Positions 34,271 through 43,635 of a stretch of 64,000 nucleotides of DNA are shown here, piece after piece. The stretch is taken from the NCBI GenBank assembly GCA_910578345.1, contig CAJTRA010000003.1:124001-188000 (forward strand), in the 5' to 3' direction. Both the position numbers and the translations under genes were made by a program. This stretch comes from an uncultured Lachnospiraceae bacterium (GTDB lineage Bacteria > Bacillota > Clostridia > Lachnospirales > Lachnospiraceae). Below the pieces are notes generated by a model that was not told the DNA's origin, did not search any database, and worked only from the letters and a program-made list of their open reading frames with translations. The stretch's first letter is position 1. Each line of letters starts with the position of its first letter.

Positions 34271-35947
34271 TCAGAACAGGCCGGTTATCCTGCCATCTTC
34301 ATCCACATCAATCTGATACGCTGCAGGCTTCTTGGGCAGTCCCGGCATTGTCATGACCGTTCCAGTCAACACAACTACAAATCCTGCACCGGCAGATACA
34401 TACGCTTCCCGTACATTCATCTGGAATCCAGCCGGCCTTCCCAAAAGCACCGGATCATCCGACAGAGAATATTGTGTCTTGGCCATACAGACGGGAAGAT
34501 TCCCAAACCCCAGTTTTTCCAGATTCTGCAGTTGTTTTAAGGCTGCCGCAGAATAGGTCACGCCGCCCGCTCCATAGATCTTTGAGGCGATCGTCTCAAT
34601 CTTTTCCTGTAAAGACAAGGAATCCTCATATAATACCTGGAAATGGCTCTCCTTGTGTTCCAGCGTCTCTAAAACTTTAGAAGCAAGTTCCGTGCCGCCT
34701 TCTCCGCCCATCTCCCATACCCTGGAGATTGCAAATGCGCAGTTCCGCTCCTGACAGAACCGCTCCACGAAAGCGATCTCCTCCTGCGTATCTGTCACAA
34801 AAGAATTCAAGGTAACGACAATCGGCACGCCATAGATATGTAAATTCTCAATATGTTTTTCCAGATTGACGATTCCCGCCTGTAATGCCGGAAGATTCTC
34901 CGCAGACAGCTCCTCCTTGGCGATTCCGCCATTATATTTCAGCGCACGTATCGTCGCCACAAGTACCACTGCATCTGGTTTCAGGCCTGCCATACGGCAC
35001 TTGATATCGAAGAACTTCTCGGCACCCAGATCAGCGCCAAAGCCAGCCTCCGTTATGACATAGTCCGCCATCTTGAGCGCCGTTTTGGTCGCCCTGACAG
35101 AGTTACATCCGTGCGCGATATTGGCAAATGGTCCGCCGTGTATCAGCGCGGGCGTATGTTCTAACGTCTGGATCAGATTCGGTTTCATTGCATCTTTTAG
35201 TAAGGCCGCCATAGCGCCCACCGCCTGTAGATCAGAAGCAGTCACCGGCTCGCCTTTTATATTATAAGCGACAATAATTTTGCCAAGTCTCTCCTTGAGA
35301 TCGTTCAGATCGGATGCCAGGCACAGGATCGCCATAATCTCTGACGCTACCGTAATAACGAAATGATCTTCCCGCACCACACCGTCCGCTTTGGCTCCGA
35401 GCCCTACTACAATGTTTCTGAGCACGCGGTCGTTCATATCCAGGCATCTTTTCCAGACGATCTGTCTCGTATCAATCCCCAGCTCGTTTCCCTGTTGAAT
35501 ATGATTATCCAAGATCGCCGCCAACAGATTGTTGGCAGAAGTGATCGCATGGAAATCTCCCGTAAAATGCAGATTCAGATCTTCCATCGGCACGACCTGG
35601 GCATAGCCGCCGCCGGCAGCGCCGCCCTTGATTCCAAAACAAGGGCCAAGAGACGGCTCTCTAAGCGCAATGATGGATCTTAAGCCCAGTCTTCCAAAGG
35701 CCTGTCCCAGCCCGACACTCGTTGTCGTCTTGCCCTCTCCGGCAGGCGTTGGATTAATTGCTGTCACGAGAATCAGCTTTCCGTCAGGGTTGTCTTGAAT
35801 GCGGGCCATATACTCATCTGATATCTTCGCTTTATATTTTCCATACAGTTCAAGATCATCCGGCATGATTCCAATCTTACCGGCGACGTCCACGATCTTT
35901 TCCAGTTTTGCCTCTTGCGCAATTTCAATATCCGATTTCATGCTCAT
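34271..35947 (-). CDS. fhs: Formate-tetrahydrofolate ligase
   Basis: Makes 10-formyl-THF from formate, THF and ATP, feeding purine synthesis and, in acetogens, the Wood-Ljungdahl methyl branch. The 558 aa protein carries the ATP-binding TPAGEGKTTTSVGLGQA (about 68-84), REPSLGPCFGIKGGAAGGGYAQ (split: REPSLGP and KGGAAGGGYAQ, about 97-118) and the C-terminal VVVLTGTVMTMPGLPKKPAA. Two near starts exist (ATG at 35947 or at codon 3); the first has AGGGA at a spacing of 5. It is preceded by FtsK with 66 bases between and followed by folD. No other acetogenesis genes are in view. Confidence 0.97.
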   Translation of the reverse strand: MSMKSDIEIAQEAKLEKIVDVAGKIGIMPDDLELYGKYKAKISDEYMARIQDNPDGKLILVTAINPTPAGEGKTTTSVGLGQAFGRLGLRSIIALREPSLGPCFGIKGGAAGGGYAQVVPMEDLNLHFTGDFHAITSANNLLAAILDNHIQQGNELGIDTRQIVWKRCLDMNDRVLRNIVVGLGAKADGVVREDHFVITVASEIMAILCLASDLNDLKERLGKIIVAYNIKGEPVTASDLQAVGAMAALLKDAMKPNLIQTLEHTPALIHGGPFANIAHGCNSVRATKTALKMADYVITEAGFGADLGAEKFFDIKCRMAGLKPDAVVLVATIRALKYNGGIAKEELSAENLPALQAGIVNLEKHIENLHIYGVPIVVTLNSFVTDTQEEIAFVERFCQERNCAFAISRVWEMGGEGGTELASKVLETLEHKESHFQVLYEDSLSLQEKIETIASKIYGAGGVTYSAAALKQLQNLEKLGFGNLPVCMAKTQYSLSDDPVLLGRPAGFQMNVREAYVSAGAGFVVVLTGTVMTMPGLPKKPAAYQIDVDEDGRITGLF

Positions 35948-36013
35948 GCCATTCCCTGCCTTTCCTTTTATCCAGACTTCTTTTCCTTCCTACAGACAGT
36001 ATTGTATGCTGTC

Positions 36014-38806
36014 CTAGATTACTTCCTCAACAAACTGTTCAAACTCTTCCAGACTCATAAGCACCTTCCGCGGCTTTGTGCCTTCTTCTTCTCCAACAAC
36101 CCCCGCTTCGCATAGCTGGTCCATGATACGGGCGGCTCTGTTAAAGCCGATCTTAAAGACTCTCTGGAGCATACCAATCGATGCTTTATCCTTATCGATG
36201 ATAAACCGCCCGGCCTCCGCGAAATACTGGTCATATTCCGAACCGCCTTCGCCGCCGCCCGCGCTGCCGGATCCTCCGGCGCCTGTACCGATGTTCTTGA
36301 TCTGTTCCTCGATATCATCACTGTACACATTGCCGATCGCCTGGTTTTTCAGGAAATCTACAACATCCGACACTTCCTTATCTGAAACAAAAGCGCCTTG
36401 CATCCGTGCAGGTTTCGGATAGCCCTGCGGGTAAAAGAGCATGTCCCCTTTCCCCAGAAGTTTCTCTGCGCCCACCATATCTAAGATCGTGCGGGAGTCC
36501 ACGCCGCTTGACACGGCAAACGCTGCCCGGCTTGGCATATTCGCCTTGATCAATCCAGTGATTACATCCACAGACGGACGCTGCGTCGCTATAATCAGAT
36601 GGATGCCGCATGCCCTGGCAAGCTGCGCCAGACGGCAGATCGATTCCTCCACCTCGCCGGGCGACACCATCATCAAATCCGCCAGCTCGTCCACGATAAT
36701 CAGAATCTGCGGCAGTTTCGCCGGTGCTTCCGGGTCTCCGGCCTCCCGCATACTCTCTACCTTCTTATTATATCCTTTCAGATCACGCACATTGTAATCT
36801 GCGAATTTCTTGTAACGGTCTGTCATCTCCGCCACGCCCCAATGAAGCGCACCGGCCGCTTTCTTCGGATCCGTCACAACCGGAATCAACAAGTGCGGAA
36901 TCCCATTATAGACACTTAACTCTACTACCTTCGGATCGATCATGATCATCTTCACATCTTCCGGCTTCGCCTTATACAAGATGCCCATGATGATCGTATT
37001 GATGCAGACTGACTTACCGGATCCGGTGGCGCCTGCAATCAGCATGTGCGGCATCTTCGCGATATCTGTCACGACGATCTTCCCACCGATATCCTTTCCA
37101 ACCGCGAAAGCAAGATTGGATGGAAAATCTCTAAACTCCTTGGATTCTACCAGTTCTCTGAAAGATACCGCCGTATTTTCCTTATTCGGCACCTCAATCC
37201 CGACAGCCGCCTTGCCAGGAATCGGCGCTTCGATCCGGATGTCCGTGGCTGCCAGATTCAGCTTGATATCGTCGGCCAATCCTACGATCTTACTGACCTT
37301 AACCCCCTGTTCCGGCTGTAATTCATAACGTGTGACAGAAGGTCCCTGGCTGATATCCGTGACGGTCACCTTGACGCCGAAGGTGGCCAGCGTCTGCTGC
37401 AGGTGCATAGCAGTCTCCTTCAGTTCCCGTGCGGAATCTCCGCCGCCTTTGTTCTTCGCCTTGATTAACAGATCATAAGACGGAAATCTGTATGGTTTGG
37501 GGTGTACCGGCTTTTTCCCCTGTGCCGTTATGTCCGGAGCTTCTTTCTCTGCCGTATGGGACGCTGTCTGTCCCGCCTGTTCTCTCGCCCCGCCTGCGGC
37601 GGCAGGAACTCTTTCCCTGCCAGGCGCAGGTGTCAGTGTATTGACCGGCGCGCCGGCCTGGCCTGCCAGAATCGTTGTTCCATTCTGATGGATCGAAGGC
37701 TCCTCAAACATTTCATCCTGCGCAAAGCTCTCCACTGGCTCGTACACAGACGCTTCTTCCGCATTCGGCATCTCTGGCGCCGCTCCATGGATGCGGATCT
37801 CACTCAAAGCATCCGACTCATTCTCTATGTAATGCCGCGAATAGGATTCCTGCACCGCGGCAGCTTCTGGTATCCCGCTTTCTTTCTCCGGCGCCTGCAG
37901 TGTAATCTCATGAATATCATCCCGGATTTTCTCTGCCGTTTCTTTCTTCCGGTCAGTGTCCAGCGCGGTATTCATCATGACGCCGGCGACCCTCTTGTCC
38001 ATGCGCAGGATTTTCTCATTCTCAATCTCTTCTTCCTTAAGCCTGCGTTCTTCTTCTGCCCTGGCGCGCTTCTCTTCCGCCCTCGCCCGTTTCTCCTCCA
38101 TGGCAAGGCGTCTCTCCTTCGCCCGTTCTCTGCGGTATTCGGCATCCTCCACCGATCTCTCATACATCCTGCGTCCCTGCTTCGTGACACCGCCGATAAA
38201 GGATTTCTCTGTAACGATCACCATACAGATCACCCCCAGAACAAGAATGGCCAGTACGGTTCCCACCATTCCAAGGAATTTGTAGGATGCATACAGAAGC
38301 GACCCTGCTATAACACCGCCGCCGTTATGATGTTCACTGCACCGCACATAGATTTCCTTGATCTGATAGCTCTCCGCAAGCGCCGGATCCGTGCCAAACA
38401 ATTCACAGGCCATACCGATCAGCAGAAATAATATGCCGCCTGCGATCAGTTTCCTGACGGCAATGGTACTTCCCATATTGATCATACCAAAGGCAATCGC
38501 CAGAAAAATGATCGCCGGTGCAATATATGCCAGCAGTCCAAAAATACCGAACATCACATCGCTGACAAGATCCCCTGCCTTGCCGACCACGCCGAAATTA
38601 CAAAGAAAAAGGATGATCGCAAGCGCAAGAAACACGATCAGTAATATCTCATTGCGGATTGCCACATCCATTGGTTCTGCTTTGGTATTCCTACTGCCGG
38701 TACTTTTCTTTCTCGTCTGTACATTTCTATTTTTAGCCGTACTTCTGCTTGAAGTTGCTGTTCTTTTCTTAGCGGAAGAACGATTTCCGCCTTGTCCTGA
38801 TGCCAT
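36014..38806 (-). CDS. DNA translocase FtsK/SpoIIIE
   Basis: A 930 aa membrane-anchored DNA pump for chromosome segregation at division or sporulation. From ATG 38806 (Shine-Dalgarno CAGGAGG). Four or so membrane segments (about 45-190) lead into a charged linker with a long coiled stretch of RERAKERRLAMEEKRARAEEKRARAEE-like repeats (shown in part), then the RecA-like motor with Walker A AGATGSGKSVCIN (about 590) and Walker B IVDELADLM, and a C-terminal winged-helix gamma domain ending in EEFEQFVEEVI. Orthologues in spore formers are SpoIIIE; a second FtsK could exist elsewhere. It lies 91 bases downstream of tepA, the same order as in Bacillus. Confidence 0.95.
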   Translation of the reverse strand: MASGQGGNRSSAKKRTATSSRSTAKNRNVQTRKKSTGSRNTKAEPMDVAIRNEILLIVFLALAIILFLCNFGVVGKAGDLVSDVMFGIFGLLAYIAPAIIFLAIAFGMINMGSTIAVRKLIAGGILFLLIGMACELFGTDPALAESYQIKEIYVRCSEHHNGGGVIAGSLLYASYKFLGMVGTVLAILVLGVICMVIVTEKSFIGGVTKQGRRMYERSVEDAEYRRERAKERRLAMEEKRARAEEKRARAEEERRLKEEEIENEKILRMDKRVAGVMMNTALDTDRKKETAEKIRDDIHEITLQAPEKESGIPEAAAVQESYSRHYIENESDALSEIRIHGAAPEMPNAEEASVYEPVESFAQDEMFEEPSIHQNGTTILAGQAGAPVNTLTPAPGRERVPAAAGGAREQAGQTASHTAEKEAPDITAQGKKPVHPKPYRFPSYDLLIKAKNKGGGDSARELKETAMHLQQTLATFGVKVTVTDISQGPSVTRYELQPEQGVKVSKIVGLADDIKLNLAATDIRIEAPIPGKAAVGIEVPNKENTAVSFRELVESKEFRDFPSNLAFAVGKDIGGKIVVTDIAKMPHMLIAGATGSGKSVCINTIIMGILYKAKPEDVKMIMIDPKVVELSVYNGIPHLLIPVVTDPKKAAGALHWGVAEMTDRYKKFADYNVRDLKGYNKKVESMREAGDPEAPAKLPQILIIVDELADLMMVSPGEVEESICRLAQLARACGIHLIIATQRPSVDVITGLIKANMPSRAAFAVSSGVDSRTILDMVGAEKLLGKGDMLFYPQGYPKPARMQGAFVSDKEVSDVVDFLKNQAIGNVYSDDIEEQIKNIGTGAGGSGSAGGGEGGSEYDQYFAEAGRFIIDKDKASIGMLQRVFKIGFNRAARIMDQLCEAGVVGEEEGTKPRKVLMSLEEFEQFVEEVI

Positions 38807-38897
38807 TACTATGCCTCCTGACCAAAATAAGACTTCATATAGTATAGCATTTTCGTTTTCTGTTGTCATCCTTTATTTTGTCTCTATTCCCTCAGCC

Positions 38898-39665
38898 CTA
38901 TTCTGCTTTGTGCTTCTCTACCATCTCATGAAGTTTTGCCACCGCGTCTTTGATCCCGCCCACTTCACAGATGATCCCTTCCTCTACCGCTTCCTGACCT
39001 ACCAGAATTGTTCCCACATCTTTCGTCAGCACACCTGTCTCCATCATCAGTTCCTCAATTCTGGATTTCGATACCTTACAGTGTTCGCATACAAATCCTG
39101 TGATCCGGTTCTGTATCTGTCGGAAATAATCAAAAGTCTGCTGTACGCCGATGACCATTCCCGTGAGACGCACCGGATGGATCACCATGGTTCCTGTCGG
39201 CACGATATAGGAATAGTCTGTGCTCACAGCGATCGGCACCCCAATCGAATGGCTGCCGCCCAGCACAAGAGATACGGTAGGCTTACTCAAGGATGCGATC
39301 ATCTCAGCGATTGCCAGTCCTGCTTCCACATCTCCACCCATCGTATTCAACAGAATCAAGACGCCGTCGATCTCCTTACTGTCCTCGATTGCCGCAAGCT
39401 GTGGCAGTACGTGCTCATATTTCGTCGTCTTAGAAGAACTGCTCAAATTATCATGTCCTTCAATTTCTCCAATAATGGTAATCAGATGAATCTTATGATG
39501 TTTATCATTTTCGTCCAGCGTGATCTGCCCACTCTCTTCGATCCGCTCGTCTTTGTGTTTTTCCTTTTCCTGCTGTTTCTCCTGTTCCTCGCGTTTTTCC
39601 TCTCTTGCATTTTTGTCGTTCTTATTTTCTTTGCCGTTGTGTTTATGGTTCTCTTTACTGCCCAT
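38898..39665 (-). CDS. tepA: TepA-type ClpP-like peptidase
   Basis: A 255 aa serine peptidase of the ClpP superfamily. The N-terminal about 60 residues are a lysine- and glutamate-rich charged linker, then the ClpP fold: NTMGGDVEAGLAIAEMI (about 105-121, oxyanion part), GGSHSIGVPIA (nucleophile serine in SHSIG about 135) and VPTGTMVIHPVRLTG (histidine about 158). The start uses GGAGG six bases before the ATG at 39665; another ATG lies 3 bases upstream. It is located upstream of SpoIIIE, as TepA is in Bacillus. The role proposed for TepA is in protein export and germination; the target is unknown here. Confidence 0.9.
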   Translation of the reverse strand: MGSKENHKHNGKENKNDKNAREEKREEQEKQQEKEKHKDERIEESGQITLDENDKHHKIHLITIIGEIEGHDNLSSSSKTTKYEHVLPQLAAIEDSKEIDGVLILLNTMGGDVEAGLAIAEMIASLSKPTVSLVLGGSHSIGVPIAVSTDYSYIVPTGTMVIHPVRLTGMVIGVQQTFDYFRQIQNRITGFVCEHCKVSKSRIEELMMETGVLTKDVGTILVGQEAVEEGIICEVGGIKDAVAKLHEMVEKHKAE

Positions 39666-39754
39666 CATGTACCTCCGTTTCCTCATTGCTCTCTTTCGTT
39701 TTAACCAGTACTTTGTACTTGAAGTTCCTGTTTCCCGTGCACGGGCTGCGCACA

Positions 39755-39795
39755 ACAAAAAGAGAGGACCACAGTTTTACTGTGATTCTCTCCTA
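39755..39795 (-). terminator. Terminator upstream of tepA, after the 531-aa membrane protein
   Basis: Minus strand stem formed by 39792-39780 with 39776-39762 (GAGAG, then ACTGTG / CACAGT inside), followed by TTTTTG. It ends the operon read from metY. Confidence 0.8.
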
Positions 39796-39851
39796 GTTTG
39801 TGTTATCTTCTCATATTTATACACGTTTCTGTTTGGGTTCAAAAAGATTGA

Positions 39852-41447
39852 TCAGATATCAAAATCATCCTCTTCCTTAACTTCCACATCATATTTCATC
39901 TTTGCATCTTCCACGTGATACTGATAATCCATCTGACGCGGCACATGTTTCTTTGGAAGCGGAAGTGGGTTCTCCAGAAAGCGAGGGTTCGTAATGGCGG
40001 AGGTTTCCGGAGACTTTGGTTCTGAAACCGCTTCCTCCGAACGCTCTGCCTCTGTCTTCTGCAGGAGCTCTTCTGCAGCTTGATTGATCTCCTCAATCAG
40101 CGTCTTCATCAGCTGCGTCTTCCTGCCCAGAATACAATTCTGCAAACCCAGACCGGCAAGAACACCCCAAAGATACATCGACAACAGACCAAGGGGCTGC
40201 ACACCAAATACCGCCAAAGGCGTCGGCGCCGCTACAATGCACAAAAAGATCCACAGCATATAATTCTGTTCCCTGCCGCCGCGAAAGAACTCAAACACAA
40301 GAAAGGCGGCCATCACTGTCAATCCGCCAAACAAAAGCATATCCAAAGAATACGGATAAAGCGGCCGGAAACCAAAGGTACGGCTATTTCCGATCTGCTG
40401 TGCCACCCAGACTGTGATCTCTCCCTGAAAAGAAGTCCCTCTGTTTAAGGAAAGAAGTCCCAGAGCGGCACACAGACCTACCGCACAGGACAACAAAGCC
40501 ATGAGAACGACCGCCGCGTCCAGACCCGATACATGATTGACGGTAACGTCTTCCTTGTGTTTCTTCTTTCCGACAACCGCCGCTGCCATGATGACCAGAA
40601 GCGTAAATGCCGCAAGATCCAGATATGAAAGCGCCCCGATCAGCACCCCCACGGCCAGAGCCCCTGCAAGGGAAGCCGCCTTGGTAAGACGACCGCCGCA
40701 GTATCCTTTTACCAGACTGACCGCCGCCAGCATTACAAGCAGATACAGATCAAAGAAAAGGCATTCCGGTCCCAAAATCTTCAGCATTTCCAGATAAGCA
40801 GGAGAACAGGACAAATAAAGCAATACTGCGCCTGCAGGAATTCTTCCCGCAAGTTTTCTTGTCGTCACATAGGCAAGAATAAGCCCGGCAACCTGTAAAA
40901 ATACCTGAAGTATAATGGCAGAAACTGCCTTATTTCCTAAAAAGGACAGGATAAACGACAGGCATGCCACATAAAAATAAGCGCCCCCATAAGACAGCGG
41001 TTCCACGAAACCGCCCGCAGTCACTACTGCCTTTTCAAAATACTCTATTCCACCGACATAATTCTGCGCGCTGTTTTCCGCTGCTTTCTGCATCTGGATC
41101 GCGTCCAGTGCATACATAGCCCTTAAGAAAATACCGACTGTCAGAAACGCCCATACCACGATGCATTCTGCGATCTTCTTTGCCGTCTCCCCGCCGGCAT
41201 ACTTCTTTCTGATCCTGTCAGCAATCCACCTGACGATCCCATATACCACCGCCGTTGCAGGAAGCATGACCAAACCAAACCACTGCACAGTAAGATCCTT
41301 CACCGGCAGCGACAGACCTGTGTTCCAGAAACTGTCTGAGAGATAGCTTGCGCAGACATAATTCCCCGCAAAAACGAGGAATATGACACACAGCATAGTA
41401 TAAATTACCCAGAGCACGTAGCTAAACCATGTTTTGCGATAAGTCAT
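39852..41447 (-). CDS. Polytopic membrane protein, GT-C-like pattern, function unknown
   Basis: A 531 aa protein with about ten to eleven hydrophobic segments and a C-terminal cytoplasmic tail of about 110 residues, rich in glutamate and proline (SEPKSPETSA) and with an ELLQKTEAERSEEA helix. The first extracytoplasmic loop contains YLSDSFWNTG, and a later one RAMYALDAIQMQKAAENS; the pattern of long loops and paired hydrophobic segments recalls GT-C or mannosyltransferase-like proteins, but no sure catalytic DD/DE motif can be placed. It follows metY by 16 bases, so it is probably co-transcribed with a methionine or cysteine synthesis gene. No membrane transporter signature is recognised. Confidence 0.6.
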   Translation of the reverse strand: MTYRKTWFSYVLWVIYTMLCVIFLVFAGNYVCASYLSDSFWNTGLSLPVKDLTVQWFGLVMLPATAVVYGIVRWIADRIRKKYAGGETAKKIAECIVVWAFLTVGIFLRAMYALDAIQMQKAAENSAQNYVGGIEYFEKAVVTAGGFVEPLSYGGAYFYVACLSFILSFLGNKAVSAIILQVFLQVAGLILAYVTTRKLAGRIPAGAVLLYLSCSPAYLEMLKILGPECLFFDLYLLVMLAAVSLVKGYCGGRLTKAASLAGALAVGVLIGALSYLDLAAFTLLVIMAAAVVGKKKHKEDVTVNHVSGLDAAVVLMALLSCAVGLCAALGLLSLNRGTSFQGEITVWVAQQIGNSRTFGFRPLYPYSLDMLLFGGLTVMAAFLVFEFFRGGREQNYMLWIFLCIVAAPTPLAVFGVQPLGLLSMYLWGVLAGLGLQNCILGRKTQLMKTLIEEINQAAEELLQKTEAERSEEAVSEPKSPETSAITNPRFLENPLPLPKKHVPRQMDYQYHVEDAKMKYDVEVKEEDDFDI

Positions 41448-41463
41448 AATCTATGTACCCTTC

Positions 41464-42750
41464 TTATGAAACTTTCGAGACTGCCTGCTCCAGATCCGCA
41501 ATGATGTCGTCCACATGTTCAAGACCAACCGACAAGCGGATCAGATCCGGCGCAACACCGGCTTCTCTCAACTGTTCCTCATTCATCTGTCTGTGCGTGT
41601 GGCTTGCCGGATGCAGCACGCTGGTCCTGGCATCCGCTACATGAGTGACAATCGCCGCCAGCGCAAGATGATCCATCATCTGTGCCGCCGCGCGCCGTCC
41701 GCCTTTCAATCCGAAAGAAATGACGCCGCACGTTCCATGCGGCATGTACTTGCACGCAAGTTCATAATACCGGTTATCCTGTAAGCCCGGATAATTCACC
41801 CAGGCTACCTTGTTATTTTCCGTAAGCCACTGTGCTACTCTAAGCGCGTTATAACAGTGTCGCTCCATGCGCAACGGCAGCGTCTCCAATCCTACATTCA
41901 GAAGGAACGCATTCTGGGGCGACTGTATGGAACCTAAATCGCGCATCAACTGGCTTGTGGCTTTCGTGATGTATGCCGCCTTACCGAATTTCTCCGTATA
42001 CGTAATGCCATGATAAGACTCGTCCGGCGTACAAAGGCCCGGAAATTTCTCCGGACAGGCTGCCCAGTCAAAATTGCCCGAATCCACAATACATCCTCCC
42101 ACTGCCATAGCATGGCCATCCATGTACTTGGTTGTGGAATGGATTACAATATCGGCTCCCCACTCGAAAGGATTGCAGTTGATCGGCGTCGCAAAGGTAT
42201 TGTCCACGATCAAAGGCACCTGATGCGCATGGGCAAGCATTGCAAATTTCTCAATATCCAGAACTACCAGCGCCGGATTGGCGATGGTCTCCGCAAAGAC
42301 ACATTTCGTATTCGATCGAAAAGCTTTTGCAATCTCTTCCGCCGATGCATCAGGGTCTACTACCGTGCAGTCGATGCCCATTTTCTTCATCGTACAAGTG
42401 ATCAGATTGAATGTCCCTCCGTAAACAGTGGAAGACAATACCACATGATCCCCCGCCTCACAGATATTAAACACTGCATAATGGCAGGCGGCCTGACCTG
42501 ATGATGTCAGCATTGCCGCCACGCCGCCCTCCAGTTCGCAGATCTTCGCCGCCACACAATCATTCGTAGGATTCTGAAGCCTGCTGTAGAAATAGCCGCT
42601 CTCCTCCAGGTCAAACAGCCGTCCCATCTGTTCTGACGACTCATACTTAAAAGTCGTGCTCTGATAGATCGGCAACACGCGCGCTTCTCCATTCTTCGGC
42701 CGCCATCCTGACTGGATACATATTGTTTCCTTCTTATATTGTCTGTTCAT
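41464..42750 (-). CDS. metY: O-acetylhomoserine sulfhydrylase (homocysteine synthase)
   Basis: PLP enzyme that makes homocysteine from O-acetylhomoserine and sulfide, or less often cysteine from O-acetylserine. The 428 aa length and the Cys/Met metabolism PLP fold are clear: AAMLTSSGQAAC (about 78-89), PLP-lysine in IHSTTKYMDGHAMAVGG (lysine about 209) and SVGLEHVDDIIADLEQA near the C-terminus. The product would feed the MetH enzyme at the left of the window. It is 42 bases downstream of the CFI-box protein gene and 16 before the 531-aa membrane protein gene. No SAM riboswitch could be read in the short gaps. Confidence 0.94.
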   Translation of the reverse strand: MNRQYKKETICIQSGWRPKNGEARVLPIYQSTTFKYESSEQMGRLFDLEESGYFYSRLQNPTNDCVAAKICELEGGVAAMLTSSGQAACHYAVFNICEAGDHVVLSSTVYGGTFNLITCTMKKMGIDCTVVDPDASAEEIAKAFRSNTKCVFAETIANPALVVLDIEKFAMLAHAHQVPLIVDNTFATPINCNPFEWGADIVIHSTTKYMDGHAMAVGGCIVDSGNFDWAACPEKFPGLCTPDESYHGITYTEKFGKAAYITKATSQLMRDLGSIQSPQNAFLLNVGLETLPLRMERHCYNALRVAQWLTENNKVAWVNYPGLQDNRYYELACKYMPHGTCGVISFGLKGGRRAAAQMMDHLALAAIVTHVADARTSVLHPASHTHRQMNEEQLREAGVAPDLIRLSVGLEHVDDIIADLEQAVSKVS

Positions 42751-42791
42751 CGGTCTATGCCCCTTTCACACCTGCGTCATGTACCTGCCTG

Positions 42792-43607
42792 CTATTTCAC
42801 CCATGCATCAGCCTGCCTGTTACGCTCCCGTGTATCTGTCACCATATACGCCTGCTTTAATTCGGTCATCATGGCCTTATACAACTGGCTGCACTGCTCC
42901 TCTTCTCCATGTTCGATATGCCCTACACATTTCTTAATATAGGTACTCCACAGATATTGATATTCTGCCTCCGGCTCCTCCTGTCTGGCAATGCGTTTGA
43001 CGATCGTCGGCGCAATATCATAGTACTCCTGGATTAACTGCTTCCCTTCTTCACTTCTGGAAAAATAGCCGTCACGGAACTGTTTCATCAGAAGGATTTC
43101 TTTACAGTTCTGGGATTTGCGCAGTCCCTGGCATACTGCTGTCGTCACGAAACAGAGTTTCTGCTTAAATCCTGCCTGAATGGCTTCCTGATCAGATGCC
43201 TGTATACGCGCTCCAAAAGCCGCCTGCCATCTATCGCATATCACATCGGTTAACTGTCTTGTGTCTTCTTCTCTTATGCCACGCCGTTTCTGCCATGCCA
43301 GGAGCGCCGGCAGCACATAAGACACCATATACAAATTCAGGTTATACTGCATGGCATCTCTCCTGCCTCTGCCCTTTACAGACGCAAGCCTGCCCCGTGC
43401 CCCTTCAACCAGACGATCCGCAGCCTGTCCAAAGGCCTGTCCCTGTTCCTGTAGCAGCATGCCTTCTGTGGCTTCCCCGATTTCATTCCACACCCTCGCG
43501 TTGCTCTCCAGATAATCCTTAAAGGATGCCGCATAGGTCTCTTTCTTAAATTCGGCAATCCTCGCCTCTGCCTGCTCGAACAATCCTGAAAACAGTTCCG
43601 GTTCCAT
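42792..43607 (-). CDS. CFI-box domain protein of unknown function
   Basis: A 271 aa mainly helical protein. Near the centre it has CFVTTAVCQGL (C152 and C159), C168 and the following MKQFRDGYF...EYYDIAPTIVKRI, matching the CFI-box C-terminal domain: C-F-I-x-T-A, then LRxFRD, then YYxxSP. The domain is normally at the C-terminus and carries cysteines of unknown role; here it is followed by a further about 65 residues. The N-terminal half is coiled-coil-like. No signal peptide. It is located between yebC and metY, with short gaps. Confidence 0.6.
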   Translation of the reverse strand: MEPELFSGLFEQAEARIAEFKKETYAASFKDYLESNARVWNEIGEATEGMLLQEQGQAFGQAADRLVEGARGRLASVKGRGRRDAMQYNLNLYMVSYVLPALLAWQKRRGIREEDTRQLTDVICDRWQAAFGARIQASDQEAIQAGFKQKLCFVTTAVCQGLRKSQNCKEILLMKQFRDGYFSRSEEGKQLIQEYYDIAPTIVKRIARQEEPEAEYQYLWSTYIKKCVGHIEHGEEEQCSQLYKAMMTELKQAYMVTDTRERNRQADAWVK

Positions 43608-43635
43608 CCTAAACCTCCATTACGCGGCTATAACC

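Noticed and set aside
35948..36013. THF riboswitch before fhs
   Set aside because: The gap is 66 bases and shows no structure of that kind; too short.
38031..38130. DNA repeat array in the FtsK linker
   Set aside because: The repeats encode the charged RAEEKRARAEE coiled stretch of the protein, not a mobile or CRISPR repeat.
42751..42791. SAM or T-box riboswitch upstream of metY
   Set aside because: The gap is about 40 bases and contains none of the expected conserved elements.
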